Part shown: positions 1 to 6,233 of the stretch, piece by piece
How the letters are laid out: each line of letters opens with the position of its first letter
How positions within the stretch are numbered: position 1 is the stretch's first letter
Source of the DNA: Pirellulaceae bacterium
Lineage (GTDB): Bacteria; Planctomycetota; Planctomycetia; Pirellulales; Pirellulaceae
Assembly: GCA_013002105.1 (NCBI GenBank)
Contig: JABDKS010000186.1
Span: 1 to 8,036 of the forward strand
Reading direction: 5' to 3'
Length of the DNA: 8,036 bases
Program-made: the position numbers and the translations under genes
The notes under the pieces: generated by a model
The model's database searches: none
What the model was told of the DNA's origin: nothing
What the model saw: the letters and a program-made list of their open reading frames with translations, nothing else

Positions 1-2998
1 CGACATGATTGAGTCGGGCGAATTGGTCGATCGAATCACCAGCGATGATCCTGACATGGTGATGCCCCCGGCACATTCAAAAATTGAACTGACCGAAAAA
101 CAAAAGCAAACGATTCAAACTTGGACCGAGCAAGGGGCGGAGTATCAAGGGCATTGGGCGTTTGAACGGTTGCCCGAGTCGGTGGACGTCCCGAAAGTCA
201 GTGATCCCGATTGGTGTCGTGAGACGCTCGATCGGTTCGTCATAGCAAAGCTGGATGACGCACACGTCAAACCCAGTCCCGAGGCATCTGCCTTGCGTTG
301 GCTGCGTCGTGCCACGCTGGACCTAACGGGATTGCCGCCGACGCCGGATCAGATCTCCCGATTTGAATCGGCGGTTGCTGCTCGCGGCCAACAGGCGTAC
401 GAAGAATCCATTGATTCACTGCTCAGTTCGTCGGCATTTGGCGAACACATGGCCGTCGCCTGGTTGGACGCCGCACGCTACGCCGATTCTTACGGATACC
501 AAAGTGACAAACTCAATACACAGTGGCCCTACCGAGATTGGGTGGTCGATGCATTCAATCAGAACCTGTCTTACGACAAGTTTCTGACCTGGCAATTAGC
601 TGGCGACCTGCTTGACAATCCCACACGTGACCAATGGGTCGCCACCGCGTTCAATCGTATCCATCGATTAAACAACGAAGGTGGCGCGGTGTTCGAGGAA
701 TGGCGTTTGGAGAATGTGGCCGACCGGGTTCACACGTTCGGAACCGCCGTGCTGGGATTAACGATGGAATGTTGCCGGTGCCACGATCACAAGTACGATC
801 CCATTTCTGCGAAAGACTACTACGCCCTGTCTGCGTTCTTCAATTCGATCGACGAAAGTGGTGTTTATGACCGTACCGAGAAAGTTCCCTGCCCGTCAAT
901 CTTGCTGCCGACGCCGAAGCAGGAATTGGCATTGGAGGCGGCGAAAACGAAGTTGCGGCAGGCCGAGAAGCGTTATCTGCAAACGGTGAAGAAGGCACGC
1001 GAGCGATGGCAGGCATGGACACCTGCTTCGTCAGATGTTTTGGAGATTCCTGATCTTCGTTTGGCACTCGCGTTTGACCGTGACTTTGACAATTCACTCA
1101 AAGAGATCTATCACCCGTCACAGTCGGACCGATCTTGGGCACCGATGCCGGAGCTGGTGGAGGTGCATGATTCTCCGCTCGCTCGACTAGACCCTGCGAA
1201 GTCCGCTGACGCCGACGAGTCAGAGAAACAACCACCGCGAAGGGCGTTGTCGCTCGATGGTGAACGCGGCGTGACGACACATGGCATCACGCCGTTTGAT
1301 CGGTGGTTGCCAATGTCGGTGCTGGTGAGCTTGCGAGAAACCAAAAGGTCTCCGCTGCGAAGTCTCATCGCGCATCACACTCGCGGCACGGACTGTGGAT
1401 ACAACGGTTGGGATCTGACCATCGAAGACGGTCACCTGGAATCAAGAATGGCACGAGTTTGGCCGGGGAATGCGATTTCCGTTCGCACCGTGCATCCGAT
1501 TGACATGAATCAATGGCATCAAGTTGCCGCAACGTATGACGGATCGTCCAACGCAGCTGGTTTAAAGCTTTACCTCAACGGCAAGCAACTCGAAACGACC
1601 GTCGTCCGTGACCGGCTAAAGAAGAGCTGCAACGTTATGGTTGACCACGGTGGCGAGTTCGTCGTGGGGCAGCGTTTTCGCGCTCGAGGGCTTGCCGGTG
1701 GGTTGATAGACGACGTGCGTGTCTACGAACGAGCGTTAACCGAACTGGAATTGCGAACGCTGGCCGTCGGCGATGTCGATGGAGATGGAGAATCCGACAA
1801 GCCAAGTTTTGAGTACTTCACTTCGGCGATCGATCAGCCGTCGCGTCAGGCTTTGACGTCGTTGACCGACGCGCGAGAAGCATTCGTGATGGCGGAAGAA
1901 GCCATGAACGAATTGCCAATCATGGAAGAGATGCAGCAACGACGTCCGGCACATCTGTTAGCACGCGGCGAGTATGATGCTCCCAAAAATGATGACACGC
2001 TGGTCCAACGCGATACCCTGTCAGGGTTGCCGATTGCCTTTCCAGAGGACGCCCCCAACAACCGGCTAGGATTGGCTCGATGGGTGACCGATCCGGCCCA
2101 TCCTTTGACGGCGCGGGTTGCCGTGAACCGATTCTGGGGCAACTTCTTCTCGTCCCCGTTGGTCCGCACGCCGGAGAATTTTGGATCACAGGGCGAATTG
2201 CCGACGCACCCTGCACTGCTTGATTGGCTCTCGCGGGATTTCGTTCAAAACGGCTGGGACGTCAAACGGCTCTGCAAGCAGATCGTACTTTCGGCGACCT
2301 ATCGTCAGGACTCTGCCGCGACTGCAGAACAAATCAGTGCCGATCCGGATAATCAATTGTTATCGCGGGGGCCAGCGTACCGTTTGGCGGCGGAACAGAT
2401 TCGTGACTTGGCACTTGCGGCATCCGGATTATTGAACGACGAGATTGGCGGGCCACCGGTTTCCCCGTATCAACCGGGTGAAGACCTTTGGAAAGAGTCC
2501 AACGGAATGTCGCCGCCGTATCAGCAATCAGTCGGCAAGTCTCTCTATCGTCGTTCGCTCTACTCGGTTTGGAAACGTACCGCACCACTTCCCAATATGA
2601 TGGCGTTTGATTCGACGACGCGCGAGGTCTGTACCGTCAATCGCTCGCGTACCAACACGCCCCTGCAAGCTCTGGTGTTGCTCAATGACGTTCAATTCAT
2701 CGAAACCGCGCGTGTCATGGCAGAGCAACTGATCCGGAGCGAATCCGACTCGCCCGTAGAAACCGCCTTCATGAAGTTTGCCGGCCGCCGACCGGATGCG
2801 ACGGAGCAGCAGACGTTACTACAGTTGCTTGCCGACGAGCGGGCCTACTACACAGAGAACCCTGAGGCAGCAAAAAATTTGCTGTCGCTTGGTGAAACGC
2901 AAATCAGTTCAGGAGAAGTCGATTCGATTGAGCTTGCCGCGCTAACCAATGTTTGTCAGGCGATCTTGAACCTTGATGTCACCATTTGGAAACGATAA
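1..2998 (+). CDS. DUF1549/DUF1553 (PSCyt1-PSCyt2-LamG-PSD1) planctomycete protein, 5' partial
   Basis: The reading frame is open to the left edge (codon phase from base 2), and its first ~50 residues match the end of a PSCyt1 cytochrome-like domain (MPP motif near residue 20, then a WTEQGAEYQGHWAF-type junction). The ATG at base 5 is therefore internal; the signal peptide and first heme-type motif are off-window. Counting from base 5, DUF1549/PSCyt2 spans about residues 73-285 and holds the family CxRCHDHK motif as C256-C257-R258-C259-H260, a CxxCH heme-c-like signature. A charged, coiled-coil-like stretch lies near 303-340. A LamG/concanavalin-like fold at about 414-588 ends in an acidic calcium-loop-like sequence (D590, D592, D594, D598). 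DUF1553/PSD1 runs from about 686 to the end. The stop is TAA at 2996-2998. The family is exported and linked by context to polysaccharide breakdown, but its reaction is unknown. It is co-transcribed with the DUF1501 gene downstream. Family call is firm; function is inference. Confidence 0.93.
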   Translation, partial: DMIESGELVDRITSDDPDMVMPPAHSKIELTEKQKQTIQTWTEQGAEYQGHWAFERLPESVDVPKVSDPDWCRETLDRFVIAKLDDAHVKPSPEASALRWLRRATLDLTGLPPTPDQISRFESAVAARGQQAYEESIDSLLSSSAFGEHMAVAWLDAARYADSYGYQSDKLNTQWPYRDWVVDAFNQNLSYDKFLTWQLAGDLLDNPTRDQWVATAFNRIHRLNNEGGAVFEEWRLENVADRVHTFGTAVLGLTMECCRCHDHKYDPISAKDYYALSAFFNSIDESGVYDRTEKVPCPSILLPTPKQELALEAAKTKLRQAEKRYLQTVKKARERWQAWTPASSDVLEIPDLRLALAFDRDFDNSLKEIYHPSQSDRSWAPMPELVEVHDSPLARLDPAKSADADESEKQPPRRALSLDGERGVTTHGITPFDRWLPMSVLVSLRETKRSPLRSLIAHHTRGTDCGYNGWDLTIEDGHLESRMARVWPGNAISVRTVHPIDMNQWHQVAATYDGSSNAAGLKLYLNGKQLETTVVRDRLKKSCNVMVDHGGEFVVGQRFRARGLAGGLIDDVRVYERALTELELRTLAVGDVDGDGESDKPSFEYFTSAIDQPSRQALTSLTDAREAFVMAEEAMNELPIMEEMQQRRPAHLLARGEYDAPKNDDTLVQRDTLSGLPIAFPEDAPNNRLGLARWVTDPAHPLTARVAVNRFWGNFFSSPLVRTPENFGSQGELPTHPALLDWLSRDFVQNGWDVKRLCKQIVLSATYRQDSAATAEQISADPDNQLLSRGPAYRLAAEQIRDLALAASGLLNDEIGGPPVSPYQPGEDLWKESNGMSPPYQQSVGKSLYRRSLYSVWKRTAPLPNMMAFDSTTREVCTVNRSRTNTPLQALVLLNDVQFIETARVMAEQLIRSESDSPVETAFMKFAGRRPDATEQQTLLQLLADERAYYTENPEAAKNLLSLGETQISSGEVDSIELAALTNVCQAILNLDVTIWKR

Positions 2999-3002
2999 AG
3001 CC

Positions 3003-4436
3003 ATGTCACTGGACCCATTTGCCATCAATCGACGGCATTTTTTCAAGAACAGCTGCACCGGAGTCGGTGTTGCGGCGCTCGCAAGTTTGCTCGGTGGTGA
3101 TCGTGCGACGGCCGCACCGTCGCGCGGAAATTCCGCGGCCGGAACCCACTTTGCGCCGAGGGCGAAACGGATCATCTACTTGTTTCAGTCGGGCGGGCCG
3201 GCCCAGCAGGACCTGTTCGATCACAAACCGCTGCTCAACGAGATGAACGGCAAGGAGTTGCCCTCGGAAGTCCGTGGCGAGCAGCGTTTGACCGGTATGT
3301 CTGTCAATCAGTCATCGTTGCCGCTGGCCGGATCCCATTTCAAATTCTCCCAGCACGGCCAGTCGGGTGCGTGGCTGAGCGACTTGCTGCCCCATCATCG
3401 CAAAATCGTTGACGATGTCTGTTTTGTCAAATCGATGCACACCGAGGCGATCAACCATGATCCGGCGATCACGATGTTTCAAACGGGATCGCAAATTGCA
3501 GGCCGGCCATCACTCGGTTCCTGGTTGTCGTACGGCCTAGGCAGCGAGAACAAGGACCTGCCGGCATTCATCGTGTTGGTGTCCGCTGGTCAAGGTGGTC
3601 AACCGCTGTACGCTCGGCTGTGGGGAAATGGATTTCTTGATTCCAAATACCAAGGAGTTCAGTTTCGCGGCGGCAGCGATCCGGTGCTGTACTTGTCTAA
3701 CCCGGAAGGCATTCCCCCGTCTCGACGCCGCGCTCAGCTGGACGCGATCAAGAAGCTCAATCAACATCAGTTCGACAAAGAACTGGATCCTGAGATCGAG
3801 TCGCGGATTGCACAGTACGAAATGGCGTTCCGAATGCAGACCAGTGTCCCCGACGCAGCTGATTTTTCGGATGAACCGGATTCGACATTCGAGCTTTACG
3901 GAGCAGACGCGAAGAAGCCCGGTACATTCGCGGCGAACTGTTTGTTGGCCCGACGACTAGCCCAACGAGATGTTCGATTCATACAGCTCTACCACCAAGG
4001 GTGGGACCAACACTCCAACTTGCCCAAACAAATTCGCGAACAGGCAAAGGAGACCGATCAAGCGTCAGCAGCGTTGGTCACGGATTTGAAACGATTGGGG
4101 CTGCTGGACGATACGCTGGTGATATGGGGTGGCGAGTTCGGTCGCACCTCGTACACGCAGGGCGTCTTGACCAACGAGAACTCTGGCCGTGACCACCATC
4201 CGCGATGTTTCACAACTTGGATGGCCGGCGGAGGAATCAAACCGGGGATTAGCTACGGAGCGACCGACGAATTCGGTTACAACGTTGTCGAAAATGGTGT
4301 GCACGTGCACGATTTCAACGCGACAATCCTGCATTTGATGGGCATCGACCACGAGCGATTGACCTATCGATATCAAGGCCGCCGTTTTCGGTTAACCGAC
4401 GTCCACGGCGAAGTGCTCGACGACATCATTGCATGA
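3003..4436 (+). CDS. DUF1501 family protein with Tat signal
   Basis: This 477-residue protein belongs to DUF1501, a family in the alkaline phosphatase/sulfatase-like superfamily whose substrate is unknown. The N-terminus has a twin-arginine signal: NRRHFFK at residues 9-15, a hydrophobic VGVAALASLL stretch and an Ala-rich cleavage zone (ATAA), so it is probably exported folded. Family landmarks are the SGGPAQQDLFD segment after L60, WDQH at 334-337, GGEFGRT at 376-382 and GRDHHP at 395-400, the last three being plausible metal or active-site residues. The start at 3003 is preferred because it sits 4 nt after the upstream stop, puts the RR motif at residue 10 as in relatives, and has a weak GGAAA at 2988-2992. 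In-frame TTG 2973 and ATG 2976 would add nine or ten residues overlapping the upstream gene, with no better ribosome site. The pairing with the DUF1549/DUF1553 gene is a standard planctomycete operon. Length is normal and no defect is visible. Confidence 0.94.
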   Translation: MSLDPFAINRRHFFKNSCTGVGVAALASLLGGDRATAAPSRGNSAAGTHFAPRAKRIIYLFQSGGPAQQDLFDHKPLLNEMNGKELPSEVRGEQRLTGMSVNQSSLPLAGSHFKFSQHGQSGAWLSDLLPHHRKIVDDVCFVKSMHTEAINHDPAITMFQTGSQIAGRPSLGSWLSYGLGSENKDLPAFIVLVSAGQGGQPLYARLWGNGFLDSKYQGVQFRGGSDPVLYLSNPEGIPPSRRRAQLDAIKKLNQHQFDKELDPEIESRIAQYEMAFRMQTSVPDAADFSDEPDSTFELYGADAKKPGTFAANCLLARRLAQRDVRFIQLYHQGWDQHSNLPKQIREQAKETDQASAALVTDLKRLGLLDDTLVIWGGEFGRTSYTQGVLTNENSGRDHHPRCFTTWMAGGGIKPGISYGATDEFGYNVVENGVHVHDFNATILHLMGIDHERLTYRYQGRRFRLTDVHGEVLDDIIA

Positions 4437-4451
4437 TGTCCAACGACGCGA

Positions 4452-4494
4452 TGACGAAGCCATTGCGTTGCAAAGTGTTTCCAGAGCTTCGTCA
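4452..4494 (+). terminator. Possible terminator or 3' processing stem after the DUF1501 gene
   Basis: A perfect 9-bp inverted repeat, TGACGAAGC (4452-4460) and GCTTCGTCA (4486-4494), begins 15 nt after the DUF1501 stop. Its 25-nt loop contains a small nested stem, TTGC-GTT-GCAA (4463-4473). No T-run follows, so it is not a classical intrinsic terminator. It may stabilise the 3' end of the operon transcript. Position and symmetry are the only evidence. Confidence 0.35.
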
Positions 4495-4570
4495 GAGCCA
4501 AGAATGAGATTAGTAGGACAGCGCCACTTTGGAATCAGAACGCTGTGTCTTCCCATCCCGATAGCCGAAC

Positions 4571-4614
4571 GGCGATAGCCGCGGTTCTTGTCGAAGACAA
4601 CCGGTGCTATCGCC
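4571..4614. repeat. Left outer hairpin of the repeat element
   Basis: GGCGATAGC (4571-4579) pairs with GCTATCGCC (4606-4614). Inside, CGG (4582-4584) pairs with CCG (4601-4603) and TTGTC (4588-4592) pairs with GACAA (4596-4600) across a GAA loop, leaving a 3-nt bulge TTC on the left side. The result is one long branched-free stem. Its right arm is also the outer tip of the left terminal inverted repeat. Confidence 0.6.
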
Positions 4615-4659
4615 GAATGGTACTTACTTCACTCTCCCGCTGGGAGGTCGTGCGGTTTT
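4606..4659 (+). repeat. Left terminal inverted repeat
   Basis: This arm pairs with 5010-5077 on the other side of the element. The inner block 4631-4659 matches the complement of 5010-5038 at 26 of 29 positions, including 17 uninterrupted bases (GGAGGTCGTGCGGTTTT, 4643-4659). The outer block 4606-4632 matches the complement of 5051-5077 at 23 of 27. The right arm carries about a dozen extra bases between the two blocks. Confidence 0.75.
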
Positions 4660-4687
4660 CTACTTCATTGCTGACAATATCTTCCTT

Positions 4688-4707
4688 CGTTGTCCTCGCG
4701 GGCAACG
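4688..4707. repeat. Short hairpin inside the left half of the element
   Basis: CGTTGTCC (4688-4695) pairs with GGGCAACG (4700-4707) across a TCGC loop, giving 8 pairs of which one is G-T. It has no clear mirror partner on the right, except perhaps the weak hairpin at 4946-4958. Confidence 0.4.
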
Positions 4708-4743
4708 CACTAGCGACTTTTGTATCCATTAGCGGCGCAGCTA

Positions 4744-4756
4744 GCCCTGAAAGGGC
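4744..4756. repeat. Hairpin with GAA loop
   Basis: GCCCT (4744-4748) pairs with AGGGC (4752-4756) across a GAA triloop. Its centre is 88 nt left of the central palindrome centre. The mirror partner is the TTC-loop hairpin at 4914-4930, 84 nt to the right. Confidence 0.6.
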
Positions 4757-4769
4757 GACACATCCTAGC

Positions 4770-4786
4770 CCAGGGCAACGCCCTGG
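4770..4786. repeat. Hairpin with AAC loop
   Basis: CCAGGGC (4770-4776) pairs with GCCCTGG (4780-4786) across AAC. With the flanking AGC it also forms a longer inverted repeat with 4886-4906, so intramolecular hairpins and a long-range arm pairing are alternative folds. Confidence 0.7.
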
Positions 4787-4809
4787 TTTGCCGACACCAT
4801 TTCCGCTCG

Positions 4810-4866
4810 TTTGTTCCCGCCGGTTCATTTGGCGGCGACGCCGCCAAACGAACCGGCGGGAACAAA
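4810..4866. repeat. Central 57-nt near-perfect palindrome
   Basis: Two 27-nt arms (4810-4836 and 4840-4866) flank GAC. They are complementary at 26 of 27 positions; the one mismatch is A4827 against C4849. The outer bases of the GAC can also pair, leaving essentially one unpaired base. The stem is rich in GGCGGC/GCCGCC and is the axis of symmetry of the whole element. Confidence 0.85.
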
Positions 4867-4885
4867 ATGGATGCATCCTGAGTAT

Positions 4886-4902
4886 CCAGGGCGTTGCCCT
4901 GG
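4886..4902. repeat. Hairpin with GTT loop
   Basis: CCAGGGC (4886-4892) pairs with GCCCTGG (4896-4902) across GTT. It is the mirror copy of the hairpin at 4770-4786, whose loop AAC is the complement of GTT. It is centred 56 nt right of the palindrome axis; the partner is 60 nt left. Confidence 0.7.
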
Positions 4903-4913
4903 GCTGGAATATT

Positions 4914-4930
4914 CAACGGTTTCACCGTTG
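4914..4930. repeat. Hairpin with TTC loop
   Basis: CAACGGT (4914-4920) pairs with ACCGTTG (4924-4930) across TTC. It occupies the mirror position of the GAA-loop hairpin at 4744-4756 but has a different stem sequence. Confidence 0.65.
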
Positions 4931-4945
4931 TAGACTTGATTTGCG

Positions 4946-4958
4946 ACGGTGTTGCCGT
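4946..4958. repeat. Weak hairpin
   Basis: ACGG (4946-4949) pairs with CCGT (4955-4958) across a 5-nt loop. It continues the run of hairpins on the right flank. It is short enough to be chance on its own. Confidence 0.35.
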
Positions 4959-5009
4959 AAGGGAGTGTGAAGACTGAGCTAAATCAATCCAGTTATTTCG
5001 ATGCACTTA

Positions 5010-5077
5010 AAAACCGCACGACCTCCTGGCGGGAGGGTCAATCAGAAATGTGAAGTAAATGCCATTCGGCTATCGCC
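5010..5077 (-). repeat. Right terminal inverted repeat
   Basis: This is the complement-side partner of 4606-4659. It starts with AAAACCGCACGACCTCC (5010-5026), exactly complementary to 4643-4659, and ends with GGCTATCGCC (5068-5077). Roughly a dozen bases around 5039-5050 have no counterpart in the left arm. Confidence 0.75.
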
Positions 5078-5095
5078 CATCACCTAATGTAAATC

Positions 5096-5120
5096 GGCGA
5101 TATCAGGTTAGGCTATCGCC
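5096..5120. repeat. Right outer inverted repeat
   Basis: GGCGATA (5096-5102) pairs with TATCGCC (5114-5120) across 11 nt. TATCGCC at 5071-5077 can pair with the same left arm as an alternative. It contains the last GGCTATCGCC copy of the element. The following 70 nt (5124-5192) show no structure or gene I can identify. Confidence 0.45.
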
Positions 5121-5192
5121 TGACCCCGTTCCCCGCGTGCGAGTTTCACGGTTGAACTTGCGGCAGTTGCACTCGATTCGGTATGGCGTTCC

Positions 5193-5221
5193 TTGACAAG
5201 CTCGGATGATACTCTTGTCAT
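5193..5221 (+). promoter_or_regulatory. Candidate sigma70-like promoter with overlapping inverted repeat
   Basis: A consensus -35 TTGACA (5193-5198) is followed after 17 nt by TGTCAT (5216-5221), which matches TATAAT at 4 of 6 positions. Transcription would start near 5228, leaving a leader of about 60 nt before the ATG at 5290. TGACAAG (5194-5200) and CTTGTCA (5214-5220) form a perfect 7-bp inverted repeat with a 13-nt spacer lying on the two promoter boxes, so a dimeric regulator could bind here. Planctomycete promoter rules are poorly known; this is a sequence-only guess. Confidence 0.35.
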
Positions 5222-5279
5222 TGGCCGGATGTGAGATCTTATCGTTCACTGCCAGCCGAGATTGTTGTTCGATCGTGAT

Positions 5280-5285
5280 GAAGGA
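5280..5285 (+). promoter_or_regulatory. Ribosome binding site deciding the start at 5290
   Basis: GAAGGA ends 4 nt before the ATG at 5290. The alternative in-frame ATGs at 5206 and 5278 have no comparable purine-rich site, and only the 5290 start places the hydrophobic signal peptide at the extreme N-terminus. Confidence 0.55.
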
Positions 5286-5289
5286 CTCA

Positions 5290-6198
5290 ATGCGTTTCTG
5301 TTTGACTCTACTGTTCTTGTTCGCATCAACCTGTTGCCATGCGCAACAAATGACGGCGCAGTCGCTGGATCCGATCGTTTCGCCGCATCGACCAGTTCCC
5401 GAAGTTGAACTTTCGCGATTCAAGAAACAGGCACTGCAGAGTCTTTCTCTCTCCAGCGGGTACATGGGTGATGTGGGTGGAAGTGGCCTCAGCAGCACCT
5501 TCCTTGATCTGTCGATCGGTTCGGGCATTCCGCTCGGCAGTTTCGATAACATCCTTGGTGTGACGCCTCGATTCCGAGTCGATTGGGTGGACGCGGATGC
5601 GAGCCTGGACATTCCCAGCGAACTTTATGAGTTTGAACTTCAGTTTTTCTATCGTCGACCCATTCACGACCGGTTGTCCGCGATGGCCATCGTCTCACCA
5701 TCGGTGCGCAGTGACCTGAGCACCAGCGAGGACGCCCTCCGCGTTTTTGCATTGGGGCTGTTGAATTGGCAGTGGATCCCCGATCGACTGACGTTATCCG
5801 GCGGAGCCGTGTACTTGGGACGAGCGGACATTCCGGTGGTCCCGGCAATCGGCATCGATTGGACGCCCAACCGAATCACAAAGCTCGAATTGCGTTTCCC
5901 GACGTCCAAATTCGCCCGTCGACTGGCCAAGGACGGAGGACGAAGCGAAACCTGGGCCTACGTCACGGCGGGATTGGGTGGAAACACGTGGGCCATCACA
6001 CGTCGCACGATGCAAGCCGACGAAATATCATTGCGATATTTCGACCTCCGTTCGGGAATCGAAAAGATCGTCGATGGCGGCGGAGGCTATTTCGCAGACG
6101 CCGGCTACGCATTCAGCCGACGACTGGAATACGAAAGCGATGAGACAGAAACGACGCTCAACGACGCGATCCTGTTCCGCGCCGGATGGAGATACTGA
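5290..6198 (+). CDS. DUF6268-type outer-membrane beta-barrel protein
   Basis: The predicted 302-residue protein starts with a compact signal peptide (MRFCLTLLFLFASTCCHA, likely cut before Q19). The mature part alternates polar and hydrophobic residues in short strands, has many Gly-rich turns and ends in FRAGWRY, with a terminal aromatic residue as is usual for barrels inserted by the BAM machinery. Recognisable stretches are LGSFDNILGVTPRFRVDW, GGNTWAITRR (from G230), and DGGGGYF (from D262) followed by a DAGYAFSRRLEYE strand. These fit the planctomycete DUF6268 outer-membrane family as I remember it. Its cargo or role is not known. A lipobox is not convincing because Thr precedes C15. The upstream in-frame ATGs at 5206 and 5278 give an implausible N-terminus and lack a ribosome site. 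The gene has its own candidate promoter at 5193 and converges with the minus-strand gene, whose stop lies 35 nt away. Barrel call fairly sure, family name less so. Confidence 0.85.
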   Translation: MRFCLTLLFLFASTCCHAQQMTAQSLDPIVSPHRPVPEVELSRFKKQALQSLSLSSGYMGDVGGSGLSSTFLDLSIGSGIPLGSFDNILGVTPRFRVDWVDADASLDIPSELYEFELQFFYRRPIHDRLSAMAIVSPSVRSDLSTSEDALRVFALGLLNWQWIPDRLTLSGGAVYLGRADIPVVPAIGIDWTPNRITKLELRFPTSKFARRLAKDGGRSETWAYVTAGLGGNTWAITRRTMQADEISLRYFDLRSGIEKIVDGGGGYFADAGYAFSRRLEYESDETETTLNDAILFRAGWRY

Positions 6199-6233
6199 AT
6201 CGGTATCGTTTCTTGCGACGGGAGTCCGACTCA
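6199..6233. other. Short convergent intergenic gap
   Basis: Only 35 nt separate the two convergent stop codons. I see no hairpin with a T-run here, so no shared terminator can be named; transcripts may run into each other. Confidence 0.5.

Larger units (their letters stand above)
4557..5123. repeat. Nested inverted-repeat (MITE-like) intergenic element
   Basis: This non-coding stretch is built almost entirely of dyad symmetry. Outermost are copies of GGCGATAGCC or its complement at 4571-4580, 5068-5077 and 5111-5120, with shorter copies at 4559-4566 and 4606-4614. Next come long imperfect terminal inverted repeats (4606-4659 and 5010-5077). Inside them hairpins lie roughly symmetrically around a central palindrome at 4810-4866. 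No transposase, tRNA or credible protein is encoded. The CCAGGGC/GCCCTGG and GGCGATAGCC words resemble intergenic repeats I associate with Rhodopirellula-type genomes, which would make this one member of a dispersed family. The layout suits a non-autonomous mobile element or REP/BIME-like cluster. The exact ends are uncertain: 4606-5077 is the minimal unit, and I could not identify a target-site duplication. Confidence 0.75.

Noticed and set aside
840..2728. Numerous open frames opposite or within the DUF1549/DUF1553 gene
   Set aside because: They are short, overlap a clearly conserved long gene, and have no domain, signal or ribosome site.
2973..3002. TTG 2973 or ATG 2976 as the start of the DUF1501 gene
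   Set aside because: Both overlap the upstream stop region, have no better ribosome site and push the Tat RR motif to about residue 19-20.
4744..4958. CRISPR array or integron attC sites
   Set aside because: The hairpins differ in sequence, are not direct repeats of constant length and have no regular spacers. No cas gene, integrase or attC R-box pattern is present.
4545..4970. Plus-strand open frame of 141 codons in the intergenic region
   Set aside because: It runs straight through the terminal repeat, the hairpins and the central palindrome. Its Arg/Pro-rich product is simply translated repeat, with no ribosome site or recognisable domain.
4607..5006. Minus-strand open frames (4607-4876 and 4710-5006) in the same region
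   Set aside because: They are the reverse reading of the palindromic repeats. Because the DNA is nearly self-complementary, the 4607-4876 product repeats the plus-strand one (CSRRF-RRRRQ-NRREQ), which shows repeat symmetry rather than coding.
4606..5077. Insertion sequence carrying its own transposase
   Set aside because: The ~470 bp between the terminal repeats encode no transposase motif and are too short and too palindromic for a coding sequence. At most it is a non-autonomous element.
5206..5289. Longer N-terminus for the barrel protein from ATG 5206 or 5278
   Set aside because: The 28 extra residues from 5206 include several cysteines, overlap the candidate promoter and bury the signal peptide internally. 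Neither start has a Shine-Dalgarno-like site, whereas 5290 does.
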